From Bordetella parapertussis (GTDB lineage: Bacteria > Pseudomonadota > Gammaproteobacteria > Burkholderiales > Burkholderiaceae_B), in contig CAMBLP010000064.1 in NCBI GenBank assembly GCA_945868195.1, positions 1 to 11,459 on the forward strand: a DNA stretch of 11,459 bases. Direction: 5' to 3'. Position 1 is the first letter of the stretch. The number at the start of each line of letters is the position of its first letter. Below, one piece after another: positions 1 through 6,639 of this stretch. Under the pieces are notes generated by a model. The model searched no databases and was not told the origin of the DNA. It saw only the letters and a program-made list of their open reading frames with translations. The translations under genes were made by a program, and so were the position numbers.

Positions 1-20
1 TCTGAGAAAGAAAGTGACAT
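1..20 (-). CDS. Possible 5' end of a leftward gene (partial)
   Basis: An ATG on the minus strand (first base at 20) is preceded by a good Shine-Dalgarno sequence, AGGAG, at complement 28-32 with a 7-nt spacer. Only six codons (MSLSFS) lie inside the window, so the product cannot be named. It would lie downstream of tRNA-Asn in the same direction. The alternative is a rightward gene ending at the TAG at 49-51, whose last residues would read SEKESDMIVLLNKPET. The strong ribosome binding site makes the leftward reading somewhat more likely, but both rest on very little sequence. Confidence 0.35.
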
Positions 21-47
21 GATTGTTCTCCTGAATAAGCCCGAAAC

Positions 48-73
48 GTAGCGATGGTTTTGTGCATCGCTGC
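48..73. other. Hairpin between tRNA-Asn and the left edge
   Basis: AGCGATG (50-56) and CATCGCT (65-71) are perfect inverted arms of 7 bp around an 8-nt loop. A G-T pair and a G-C pair extend the stem to 48-73. Neither side is followed directly by a T-run (leftward it runs into ACGTTTC), so it is not a textbook intrinsic terminator. It could still end or process the tRNA-Asn transcript. Confidence 0.4.
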
Positions 74-104
74 CTTCCGCCGGAAACGGCTATCAGAAGT
101 AGAT

Positions 105-180
105 TGGCTCCCCGAGCTGGACTCGAACCAGCGACCTGCGGATTAACAGTCCGTCGCTCTACCGACTGAGCTATCAGGGA
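105..180 (-). tRNA. tRNA-Asn (anticodon GTT)
   Basis: This 76-nt leftward tRNA has the 3' CCA encoded (complement 105-107). The acceptor arms TCCCTGA and TCGGGGA pair over 7 bp with one G-T wobble, and the discriminator base is G. The D-arm (GCTC/GAGC), an anticodon stem around the loop CTGTTAA and a T-arm with the loop TTCGAGT are all clear. The anticodon GTT reads AAC and AAT codons. The gene is complete and looks functional. Confidence 0.97.
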
Positions 181-190
181 ATAGTGTTAA

Positions 191-220
191 ATATTAAGGC
201 TTATAGCTTTTGACTTTCAA
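191..220 (-). promoter_or_regulatory. Candidate sigma70 promoter of tRNA-Asn
   Basis: On the minus strand, TTGAAA (complement of 215-220; 5 of 6 to consensus) is followed after 18 bp by TAATAT (complement of 191-196; 4 of 6). The -10 box ends 10 nt before the mature tRNA 5' end. This is the same distance as for the TATAAT of tRNA-Thr in this window, which supports the assignment. It overlaps the rightward promoter candidate at 210-237. Confidence 0.45.
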
Positions 221-237
221 GCTGAGAATTCGATAAT
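210..237 (+). promoter_or_regulatory. Candidate sigma70 promoter for corA
   Basis: TTGACT (210-215; 5 of 6) is followed after 16 bp by GATAAT (232-237; 5 of 6). Transcription would begin near 244, giving corA a leader of about 190 nt. Its -35 box shares a base with the -35 box of the divergent tRNA-Asn promoter candidate, so the two could not be occupied at once. This is a sequence match only. Confidence 0.45.
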
Positions 238-324
238 TTTAAACACAAAAGATTCTAGCATAATCTGATAAGAAATTGGTGGCTTGAAGCCCATCCTAAT
301 CAAACGCGCAGCCAAAGAGCGATA

Positions 325-360
325 ATGGCTTGCTACAGGATGATTTCCCAACGCAATTAG
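325..360 (+). CDS. Candidate short leader ORF upstream of corA (11 codons)
   Basis: ATG at 325 opens an 11-codon frame, MACYRMISQRN, ending at TAG 358-360. A weak ribosome binding site, AAAGAG (314-319), lies 5 nt before it. The bases around the start can fold: AGCCA (310-314) pairs with TGGCT (326-330), and GC at 308-309 with GC at 332-333 across one bulged T, so the start codon would be partly hidden. A second, four-codon frame (MTKT) occurs at 409-423, just before corA. Short leader peptides upstream of a corA gene are known from Salmonella (corL), but no sequence similarity is claimed here. Expression is unproven. Confidence 0.2.
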   Translation: MACYRMISQRN

Positions 361-435
361 ACGCAACGATCTCAAGGAAATTAACCCGAGCCTCAAGAGT
401 CCATCTCATGACTAAAACTTAAGGTTTATCCAGAA

Positions 436-1401
436 ATGCTGATCAATTGTGTTGTTTATCGTGACGGTAACAAGCTGACAGACATTAACATTGCTGACAT
501 CAGTGAATGGATCACTCAGCCTGACTGCTTTGTTTGGGTGGCCATGCGTGACGCTTCCTTGGATGAGCTCAATCAAATGCAGGAGGAGTTTTCATTACAT
601 CCACTTGCAATTGAAGATGCCGTCAAAGGACATCAACGACCGAAAATTGAGGAATATGGAGATACGATATTTATCGTTATGCAATTGCTTGAACAGAGAG
701 CCGATACGCTACATGTGGGTGAAGTCGCTATTTTTGTGGGTCGTAACTTTGTCCTTTCCGTTCGAAGAGACAGTGATCAAAACTTTCTCGGCGTTAGGGT
801 CAGGTGCGAACAAGAGCCCGAACTACTCAAACTAGGCGCAGGTTTTGTTTCCTATGCCTTAATGGACGCCGTGGTAGATCGTTATTTTCCGATCGTCGAA
901 GCTCTAGAAGCAGATTTGGAATCTATTGAGTCAAAAATATTTATAGAAAACTCAGCACGTTCAAATATTGAACAACTCTACGCCCTCAAACAACGCAGTG
1001 CCACGCTTAGACATGCTGTTGTGCCTTTGCTAGAAGTCGTAGGAAAATTGCATAGCGCACGTGCACCCGCCGTTTGCATGAATAGTCAAGAATATTACCG
1101 AGACGTGCATGATCACTTAGCTCGCATTAACGGCACTGTGGATGCGGTACGCGATACAATTGCGACAGCCATTCAAGTGAACTTGTCTATGGTTACCATC
1201 GCAGACTCGACTGTTGTGAAAAAACTAGCAGCTTGGGCCGCAATATTTGCTGTATCAACGGCCTTGGCTGGCGTCTGGGGCATGAACTTCGAAGTCATGC
1301 CTGAATTGCAATGGACGTATGGCTATCCCGCTGCACTCGCTGCCATCGCGTCAATTACCGGCTTTTTGTACTGGCGCTTTCGCCGCAAAGGTTGGCTCTA
1401 A
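436..1401 (+). CDS. corA: CorA-family magnesium/cobalt transport protein
   Basis: This is an inner-membrane pentameric channel that takes up Mg2+ (and Co2+) along the membrane potential. The 321 residues match the usual CorA length of about 316. The N-terminal three quarters form the cytoplasmic regulatory domain, including a long acidic helical stretch near residues 150-170. Two membrane segments close the protein, at about 262-282 and 296-315. The signature GMN is at residues 282-284, right after the first segment, followed by the short acidic loop FEVMPELQW. The tail ends in the basic [10 protein letters not shown] typical of proteobacterial CorA. The start at 436 fits the family N-terminus (MLINCV); the only visible ribosome binding site is a weak AAGG 11 nt upstream. 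A leader of about 190 nt is possible. The stop overlaps that of the convergent ygiQ. Confidence 0.95.
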   Translation: MLINCVVYRDGNKLTDINIADISEWITQPDCFVWVAMRDASLDELNQMQEEFSLHPLAIEDAVKGHQRPKIEEYGDTIFIVMQLLEQRADTLHVGEVAIFVGRNFVLSVRRDSDQNFLGVRVRCEQEPELLKLGAGFVSYALMDAVVDRYFPIVEALEADLESIESKIFIENSARSNIEQLYALKQRSATLRHAVVPLLEVVGKLHSARAPAVCMNSQEYYRDVHDHLARINGTVDAVRDTIATAIQVNLSMVTIADSTVVKKLAAWAAIFAVSTALAGVWGMNFEVMPELQWTYGYPAALAAIASITGFLYWRFRRKGWL

Positions 1402-3887
1402 CTCTTGCGCCGTGGCGGTAAACCGGTGTGTTGCGTGAGTATCTGACCCGATCGAACTGGCTTGGCAGACCTTTCTGCTGCAGTTGGTTTCACTGACTGG
1501 CCAGATTTCACCGAAGCCTTTTCACCTACTCTCACTGGCGCCTGAACGACAGGCTTTCCATACGACGCGACAGGTCTGACAGATTGACCGGATCGCACAG
1601 GCTGGGCAGTTTTCACTCCCCTTGTAGCAGAAGCTTCAGTACTATTTTTACGACGCACACTGGTGTAGCTGCCATCAGTCTGTGGCTGATGAAATGGAAT
1701 CAAATGTTTTTTTCCATTGCCGATTAGATCGGAGCGTCCCATTGCCTTAAGTGCCTCGCGCAGCAAGGGCCAGTTATTGGCATCGTGATAACGTAAAAAT
1801 GCTTTATGTAAACGACGACGGCGATCACCGCGCACGATATCTACCGTCTCACTCTCACGCGTCACGCGACTCAAAGGATTGCGACCCGAATGGTACATGG
1901 CGGTCGCTGTGGCCATCGGGCTTGGATAAAACGTTTGGACTTGATCCGCACGAAATCCATGGCTCTTGAGCCACAGAGCCAGATGCATCATGTCTTCGTC
2001 TGCAGTGCCCGGATGTGCGGCGATAAAGTAAGGCACAAGAAATTGCTTTTTACCGGCCTCCAGACTGAACTTATCGAACAGCTGCTTAAACCGATCGTAG
2101 CTGCCGATACCGGGCTTCATCATCTTGGATAAAGGCCCCATCTCGGTGTGCTCTGGTGCAATTTTGAGATACCCACCTACATGATGGGTCACGAGCTCTT
2201 TGATGTACTCAGGTGATTTAACCGCCAAGTCATACCGCAGACCCGAACCAATCAGGATTTTCTTTACGCCTTTCACGGCGCGGGCCCGTCGGTACATATG
2301 AATCAACGAGCTGTGATCTGTATTGAGGTTTTGACACACATCTGGATAGACGCAACTCGGCTTGCGACAGGCAGACTCAATCTCAGGACTTTTGCAACCG
2401 ATGCGATACATATTGGCGGTCGGACCACCCAAGTCTGAAATCACACCTGTAAAACCTGGAACCTTGTCGCGGATATCCTCAATTTCACGGATGACAGAGT
2501 CTTCGCTACGGCTTTGAATAATCCGGCCCTCGTGCTCCGTGATGGAGCAAAAAGTACAGCCTCCAAAACAACCGCGCATGATATTGACGCTAAAACGAAT
2601 CATTTCCCATGCGGGGATCTTGGTTACGCCATCGTGACCACCGTTTTCATCCGCATAGACAGGATGTGGGCTTCGCGCATAGGGTAGATCAAACACCAGA
2701 TCCATTTCTGCGGTCGTTAACGGAATGGGCGGAGGCGTAATCCAAACATCACGTGCAGTCCTGCCGTCTCCATGCGCCTGAACGATCGCGCGGGCGTTGC
2801 CTGGATTGGTTTCCAGATGCAGCACTCGGTTGGCATGGGCATACAACACAGGATCTGATTTGACCTGCTCATAAGAAGGCAAACGAATTACGCTGCGATC
2901 GCGAGGAGGAACTTTGAGCTTGCCTTTGACTTGCAAGGCAGGATTAGGTTGAAAGAGTAGCGGCGACTCTGTTTTGCCACCCATCGCGCCTGTGGCAGCC
3001 TTGCCGCCTTTGGTTGCAGTTTTAGCATTAACCTCGTCTGCGACAGCACGCGCCTCATCATTACGCGCACAGCTTTCGCCTTGCTCGAGTGCTTGCTCAC
3101 TAATCATCAAGTAAGGATTGACGTGAGCCTCTACCCTGCCCGGCGCATCAACACTCGTCGAGTCAATCTCAAACCATCCCTCAGGGGTCTCGCGGCGTAC
3201 GAACGCCGTTCCGCGCACATCGGTAATATGTTGAACAGGTTCCTTGGCCGCTAAACGGTGGGCAATTTCCACCACTGCGCGCTCAGCGTTGCCATACAGA
3301 AGCAAATCACATTTGCTATCAACCACGACCGAGCGACGAACTTTGTCAGACCAATAGTCGTAGTGCGCGATCCTTCGCAGCGAGCCTTCGATACCGCCCA
3401 AAATAATTGGTACATCTTTGTAGGCTTCTTTGCAGCGCTGGGTGTAGACAATCGCAGCGCGATCGGGGCGCTTGCCGCCGACATCACCAGCGGTATAGGC
3501 GTCATCACTGCGCATTTTGCGATCCGCCGTATACCGGTTGATCATCGAGTCCATGTTGCCTGCGGTCACGCCAAAAAACAGATTAGGCTTGCCAAGGGCC
3601 TTGAAAGGCTCGGCACTTTGCCAATCCGGCTGCGCAATGATGCCAACGCGAAAACCTTGGTTTTCCAGCATCCGGCCAATCACGGCCATGCCAAAGCTTG
3701 GATGATCCACGTACGCATCGCCCGTCACGATAATAATGTCGCAGCTGTCCCAGCCAAGCTGCGTCATCTCCTCGCGGCTCATCGGCAGGAAAGGCGCCGC
3801 GCCAAAGCGAGAAGCCCAGAACTTGCGATAGCTGCTCAGGGGTTTTGCATTGCGGGGGAAAAGGGAAACGTCAGCGTAGGTGGTCAT
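1398..3887 (-). CDS. ygiQ: YgiQ family radical SAM protein (UPF0313)
   Basis: This is a large radical S-adenosylmethionine protein of the YgiQ family, whose reaction is not established. The N-terminal domain contains the family stretch [15 protein letters not shown] and [13 protein letters not shown] at roughly residues 34-67. The radical SAM domain has [10 protein letters not shown] with cysteines 440, 444 and 447 (CxxxCxxC) to bind a [4Fe-4S] cluster, and is followed by SITEHEGR. More cysteines follow in the [12 protein letters not shown] region. The C-terminal part fits DUF3362. At 829 residues it is longer than E. coli YgiQ (739 as I recall), because of a Gly/Ala/Lys-rich insert near residues 288-310 and a basic repetitive tail from about 760. 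The start gives the expected N-terminus and has a weak AGGG upstream. A promoter candidate (TTGTTT, 17 bp, GATAAT; complement 3897-3925) would give a very short leader. The gene converges with corA. Confidence 0.95.
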   Translation of the reverse strand: MTTYADVSLFPRNAKPLSSYRKFWASRFGAAPFLPMSREEMTQLGWDSCDIIIVTGDAYVDHPSFGMAVIGRMLENQGFRVGIIAQPDWQSAEPFKALGKPNLFFGVTAGNMDSMINRYTADRKMRSDDAYTAGDVGGKRPDRAAIVYTQRCKEAYKDVPIILGGIEGSLRRIAHYDYWSDKVRRSVVVDSKCDLLLYGNAERAVVEIAHRLAAKEPVQHITDVRGTAFVRRETPEGWFEIDSTSVDAPGRVEAHVNPYLMISEQALEQGESCARNDEARAVADEVNAKTATKGGKAATGAMGGKTESPLLFQPNPALQVKGKLKVPPRDRSVIRLPSYEQVKSDPVLYAHANRVLHLETNPGNARAIVQAHGDGRTARDVWITPPPIPLTTAEMDLVFDLPYARSPHPVYADENGGHDGVTKIPAWEMIRFSVNIMRGCFGGCTFCSITEHEGRIIQSRSEDSVIREIEDIRDKVPGFTGVISDLGGPTANMYRIGCKSPEIESACRKPSCVYPDVCQNLNTDHSSLIHMYRRARAVKGVKKILIGSGLRYDLAVKSPEYIKELVTHHVGGYLKIAPEHTEMGPLSKMMKPGIGSYDRFKQLFDKFSLEAGKKQFLVPYFIAAHPGTADEDMMHLALWLKSHGFRADQVQTFYPSPMATATAMYHSGRNPLSRVTRESETVDIVRGDRRRRLHKAFLRYHDANNWPLLREALKAMGRSDLIGNGKKHLIPFHQPQTDGSYTSVRRKNSTEASATRGVKTAQPVRSGQSVRPVASYGKPVVQAPVRVGEKASVKSGQSVKPTAAERSAKPVRSGQILTQHTGLPPRRKS
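1401..1610 (-). repeat. Repetitive basic C-terminal tail of YgiQ
   Basis: The last 70 residues (760-829) of the YgiQ protein are low-complexity, rich in Lys, Arg, Ser, Pro and Val and free of acidic patches. Three imperfect copies of a V-R/K-S-G-Q unit occur, with SGQ at residues 766-768, 795-797 and 813-815, each next to VRP, VKP or KPV. This looks like a disordered nucleic-acid-binding or linker tail. E. coli YgiQ also ends in a basic low-complexity tail, so the property, if not the sequence, is shared by the family. Confidence 0.6.
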
Positions 3888-3896
3888 ATCCCTACT

Positions 3897-3925
3897 ATTA
3901 TCCGAGTAATTACCCTTATAAACAA
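3897..3925 (-). promoter_or_regulatory. Candidate promoter of ygiQ
   Basis: On the minus strand, TTGTTT (complement 3920-3925; 3 of 6 to consensus) is separated by 17 bp from GATAAT (complement 3897-3902; 5 of 6). Transcription would start only a few bases before the ygiQ ATG at 3887, so the leader would be almost absent. The -35 box is weak and this is only a candidate. Confidence 0.3.
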
Positions 3926-3950
3926 GGTTCGCCTCAAAATCTATAGGGTC

Positions 3951-3978
3951 TTCAGGCTCAAAAGTGCTCTGCTATAAT
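3951..3978 (+). promoter_or_regulatory. Promoter of tRNA-Thr (consensus -10)
   Basis: A perfect TATAAT lies at 3973-3978, 10 nt before the mature tRNA. The -35 region is poor: TTCAGG (3951-3956) at 16 bp spacing is the best match. No run of G+C typical of a stringent discriminator is seen; the bases after the -10 are T-rich. Confidence 0.6.
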
Positions 3979-3988
3979 TTTTTTCTAT

Positions 3989-4064
3989 GCCGATGTAGCT
4001 CAGTTGGTAGAGCAGCTCATTCGTAATGAGAAGGTCGACAGTTCGATTCCGTTCATCGGCACCA
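3989..4064 (+). tRNA. tRNA-Thr (anticodon CGT)
   Basis: This 76-nt tRNA has an encoded CCA. The acceptor arms GCCGATG and CATCGGC pair perfectly and the discriminator is A. The D-arm is GCTC/GAGC and the anticodon loop is TTCGTAA, giving anticodon CGT, which reads ACG; the layout matches E. coli thrW. The T-stem is unusual: GACAG (4037-4041) faces CCGTT (4049-4053), which leaves an A-C mismatch (4040/4050, positions 52 and 62) plus a terminal G-T wobble. The other arms are normal, so the gene is probably functional. Confidence 0.96.
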
Positions 4065-4070
4065 GTCGCA

Positions 4071-4107
4071 AGAGGACGTAGAGCCTCAGGGTCTTACGTC
4101 CTTTTTA
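4071..4107 (+). terminator. Intrinsic terminator after tRNA-Thr
   Basis: AGGACGTA (4073-4080) and TACGTCCT (4095-4102) are perfect 8-bp arms. A G-T and an A-T pair extend the stem to 10 bp, with a 14-nt loop. The stem is followed by a T-run (4102-4106). It ends the tRNA-Thr transcript. On the other strand the stem is not followed by T's, so it would not efficiently stop the converging aldehyde dehydrogenase transcript. Confidence 0.85.
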
Positions 4108-4125
4108 ATCCCCCCATCTTCTGCC

Positions 4126-5652
4126 TCAATCAATCGTTGGCGCATAACCAAACGGCTGACTCGGGTGAGCGGCCGTCTCTACCCACACACTTTTGACCTG
4201 GGTGTATTCCTCGAGAGCTTCGACACCGCTTGAGCGGCCATGACCGCTGGCGTCATAGCCCCCGAACGGCGAGGCGACATTGATCACCTTGTACATGTTG
4301 ATCCAAAAAGTACCCGCCCGGACTTGACCCGCCACACGAAACGCGCGACCAAGATCCCGCGTCCAGACCGCGCCAGCCAAGCCAAAATCACTATCGTTGG
4401 CGATCCTGATTGCATCTTCCTCCGAGTCAAATGGAATCGCCACCACGACCGGTCCAAAAATTTCAGTTCTCGCGACAGCCATCTCGTTGGTGACATTTTT
4501 TAAAACGGTCGGCCGAACATAAAAACCTGTCTGTGGAGACTCTACCTGCGAATAACTTCCAACGATCTCTGCGCCCTCACGCACACCCGTATCAATCATG
4601 TTCCTGATGTGGCGATACTGTGTTGCGTTCTGAATCGGTCCCACTTCAGTCTCAGCCGAACTGGGTTCGCCGACACGCAGTTTGCTTGCGCCCTCGGAGA
4701 CCATGTTCACGAACTTCTCGTAAATACTGCGCTGGACCAAGAGCCTTGAGCCCGCCACGCAGCTTTGTCCCGCACTACCAAAGATCGCGGCTTGCGCGCC
4801 GATGCAGGCTCGCTCTAAATCCGCATCTTCAAATACGATGTTGGCCGACTTGCCTCCGAGCTCCAACACACAGGGAATGCCGCGAACAGCCGCAGCGGCA
4901 GCAATTTTTCCGCCTGTCGCAGGAGAACCGACGAATACGACTTTCTTGACAGCCCGTTGACTCAAGGCAGCTTGACCAATCGTATGCCCATAGCCCACTA
5001 AAATATTGATCACGCCTTTTGGAATACCTGCTTGCTCAGCTAATTGGGCGACAGCCAGCGAACTTAAGGGCGTGAGCTCTGAGGGTTTGAGCAAGACAGC
5101 ATTACCCATACAAATTGCAGGCGCAATTTGCCAGCCACAAGTAAACATTGGTGCATTCCAGGGCGTAATCTGCAGGACAACACCAAATGGCTCTCTTCGG
5201 GTGTAATTCAAATGCCCACTTGGCACTGGGATGACATTGCCATAGAGCTTGTCCGTCCAGCCGCCGTAGTACTCGAACATTTCAGCGACGCGCAATGCCT
5301 CGCCACGGCAGTCCCGTATCGGCTTGCCCGCAGAGAGCGACTCTAGCTGAGCCAGTGACTCGATATTCGCTCTCACTAAACGCCCGACCTCTTGCATCAA
5401 CCGACCGCGCTCAGCGTGACTGAGTGCACCCCACACACGTTGCGCTGCACTTGCAGTCGTGGAGGCATGTTGCGCGACACGTTCAGTCGCATCTCGATAT
5501 GTTAAAAAAATATCGCCCGTCGCTGGATTGACTAGACTGATTTCCGCACCCTCGCCGATGATCATCTCACCGGCCACGTACGAGCCAATATGACCTTGAG
5601 GAAAAAAAACCTGATAGGCCTTCATCAATTGTTCTGTTTGACTGACGCTCAT
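4126..5652 (-). CDS. NAD(P)-dependent aldehyde dehydrogenase
   Basis: This 508-residue member of the ALDH superfamily oxidises an aldehyde to the carboxylic acid with NAD(P)+, in the cytoplasm. PWNAP has the oxyanion-hole Asn166, and VLLKPSE contains coenzyme-binding Lys189. FVGSPATGG is the nucleotide-binding turn. LELGGK holds the general base Glu264, and GQSC the catalytic Cys298. Having both Glu264 and Cys298 points to a hydrolytic enzyme rather than a CoA-acylating methylmalonate-semialdehyde dehydrogenase, which lacks that Glu. The C-terminal region (PFGGYDASGHGR) resembles the DhaS/betaine-aldehyde-type branch, but the substrate cannot be read from the sequence. The ATG overlaps the stop of the upstream dehydrogenase (ATGA), with AAGGAGG 8 nt before it, inside that gene (complement 5661-5667), so translation is probably coupled. 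It ends 19 nt from the tRNA-Thr terminator, facing it. Confidence 0.93.
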   Translation of the reverse strand: MSVSQTEQLMKAYQVFFPQGHIGSYVAGEMIIGEGAEISLVNPATGDIFLTYRDATERVAQHASTTASAAQRVWGALSHAERGRLMQEVGRLVRANIESLAQLESLSAGKPIRDCRGEALRVAEMFEYYGGWTDKLYGNVIPVPSGHLNYTRREPFGVVLQITPWNAPMFTCGWQIAPAICMGNAVLLKPSELTPLSSLAVAQLAEQAGIPKGVINILVGYGHTIGQAALSQRAVKKVVFVGSPATGGKIAAAAAVRGIPCVLELGGKSANIVFEDADLERACIGAQAAIFGSAGQSCVAGSRLLVQRSIYEKFVNMVSEGASKLRVGEPSSAETEVGPIQNATQYRHIRNMIDTGVREGAEIVGSYSQVESPQTGFYVRPTVLKNVTNEMAVARTEIFGPVVVAIPFDSEEDAIRIANDSDFGLAGAVWTRDLGRAFRVAGQVRAGTFWINMYKVINVASPFGGYDASGHGRSSGVEALEEYTQVKSVWVETAAHPSQPFGYAPTID

Positions 5653-6530
5653 GCTTGCTGCCTCCTTGCACTCAATTCAACAATCCTGTTGAAATCCTCG
5701 TCATCACCAATACATTGCGCACTCACACCCCACAACTCTGCGACCTTAGCTGCAAGCGGTCGATCTAGAGACAACGCAGAGATCAGCTCCTCCGAGAGTC
5801 GCACGTCTTTACGCATCAACTTCATCGTGAAACCTGAGTCGAACTTTCCGTTCATGATCCAAGTCGGATAACTATGCTCTGTAATAAAACTTCGGCCTGA
5901 GCCCGCGTTGATTCCTTGAAGCAACTGTTCGGTGGGTACCCCTGCTTGTTCCGCCATCCGAGTCACCTCTCCGGCGATCAACAAATGCGCCGCAGCGAAA
6001 AGATTATTCGCAATTTTTGCGACATGACCTGCACCACTATCACCGACATGGACCCGTTTTGCCGTCATGGCCGCTAGAATGGGCTCAGCACGCGACAAAT
6101 TAGCTGCAGAGCCACCGATGACCATCGCCATCGTGCCCGTGATCGCCCCTTTGGGGCCGCCACTCACAGGCGCATCCAGCATCTGCATGCCCACAGCATT
6201 TAGTTTTTTAGCCAAACGACGCGTGGTATCAGGGTGCGAGGTCGACGTGTCAACGACCAATAATCCTTGCTTGGCATTCGCAATAATCCCCTTGGGACCT
6301 GCCACCACTTCTTCGACAATCGCTGCGGTCGGGAGTGACAAAATCACAATGTCGCACTCAGCGACAACTTCGCCAATACTTTCTCTGACAGCAATACCCT
6401 CTTGAGCGAGCGCTTCACGAATGGCAGGTGAAACATCGGTACCGACTACCTTGAAGCCTTTGCGAAGGAGAGTCAAGGCCATCCCTCGTCCCATGTTGCC
6501 CAAGCCGATCACACCAACAGTATTGAACAT
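5649..6530 (-). CDS. NAD(P)-dependent beta-hydroxyacid dehydrogenase (3-hydroxyisobutyrate dehydrogenase family)
   Basis: Enzymes of this family interconvert a 3-hydroxyacid and the matching semialdehyde; members include 3-hydroxyisobutyrate dehydrogenase and tartronate semialdehyde reductase. The 293 residues are the usual length. The N-terminal Rossmann motif is GLGNMGRG (residues 9-16), with Asp32 in a VGTDVSP turn that favours NAD over NADP. The substrate motif DAPVSGGPKGA starts at residue 119. The catalytic Lys172 and Asn176 lie in GHVAKIANN. GGAGA-like purines (GGAGA, complement 6538-6542) are 7 nt from the start. It is first in a two-gene leftward operon with the aldehyde dehydrogenase and is divergent from fhs across 109 bases. 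A TTGACG lies upstream, but no -10 box sits at a proper distance. Substrate unknown. Confidence 0.92.
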   Translation of the reverse strand: MFNTVGVIGLGNMGRGMALTLLRKGFKVVGTDVSPAIREALAQEGIAVRESIGEVVAECDIVILSLPTAAIVEEVVAGPKGIIANAKQGLLVVDTSTSHPDTTRRLAKKLNAVGMQMLDAPVSGGPKGAITGTMAMVIGGSAANLSRAEPILAAMTAKRVHVGDSGAGHVAKIANNLFAAAHLLIAGEVTRMAEQAGVPTEQLLQGINAGSGRSFITEHSYPTWIMNGKFDSGFTMKLMRKDVRLSEELISALSLDRPLAAKVAELWGVSAQCIGDDEDFNRIVELSARRQQA

Positions 6531-6639
6531 GTATGTATCTCCAGACTAAATACTAAAAACCAAGCAAAACCTTTCGGCGAACACCGTCAAAAGCTTAATT
6601 GGTCTAGGATATAGGTTTTAAATAATACCAAGAGACCCC

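Noticed and set aside
1..51. Rightward gene ending at TAG 49-51
   Set aside because: An open frame of 16 codons is expected by chance about half the time. The opposite strand has a start with a good ribosome binding site, so this reading is mentioned only as an alternative.
105..180. tRNA genes as integration sites of a mobile element
   Set aside because: No integrase gene and no direct repeat of the tRNA 3' end was seen near either tRNA within the window.
3258..3977. Rightward 239-codon open frame opposite the 5' end of ygiQ
   Set aside because: It lies almost wholly antisense to a well-recognised gene. Its product shows no domain I recognise, and it runs into the tRNA-Thr promoter region. 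It is best explained as the shadow of ygiQ codon use.
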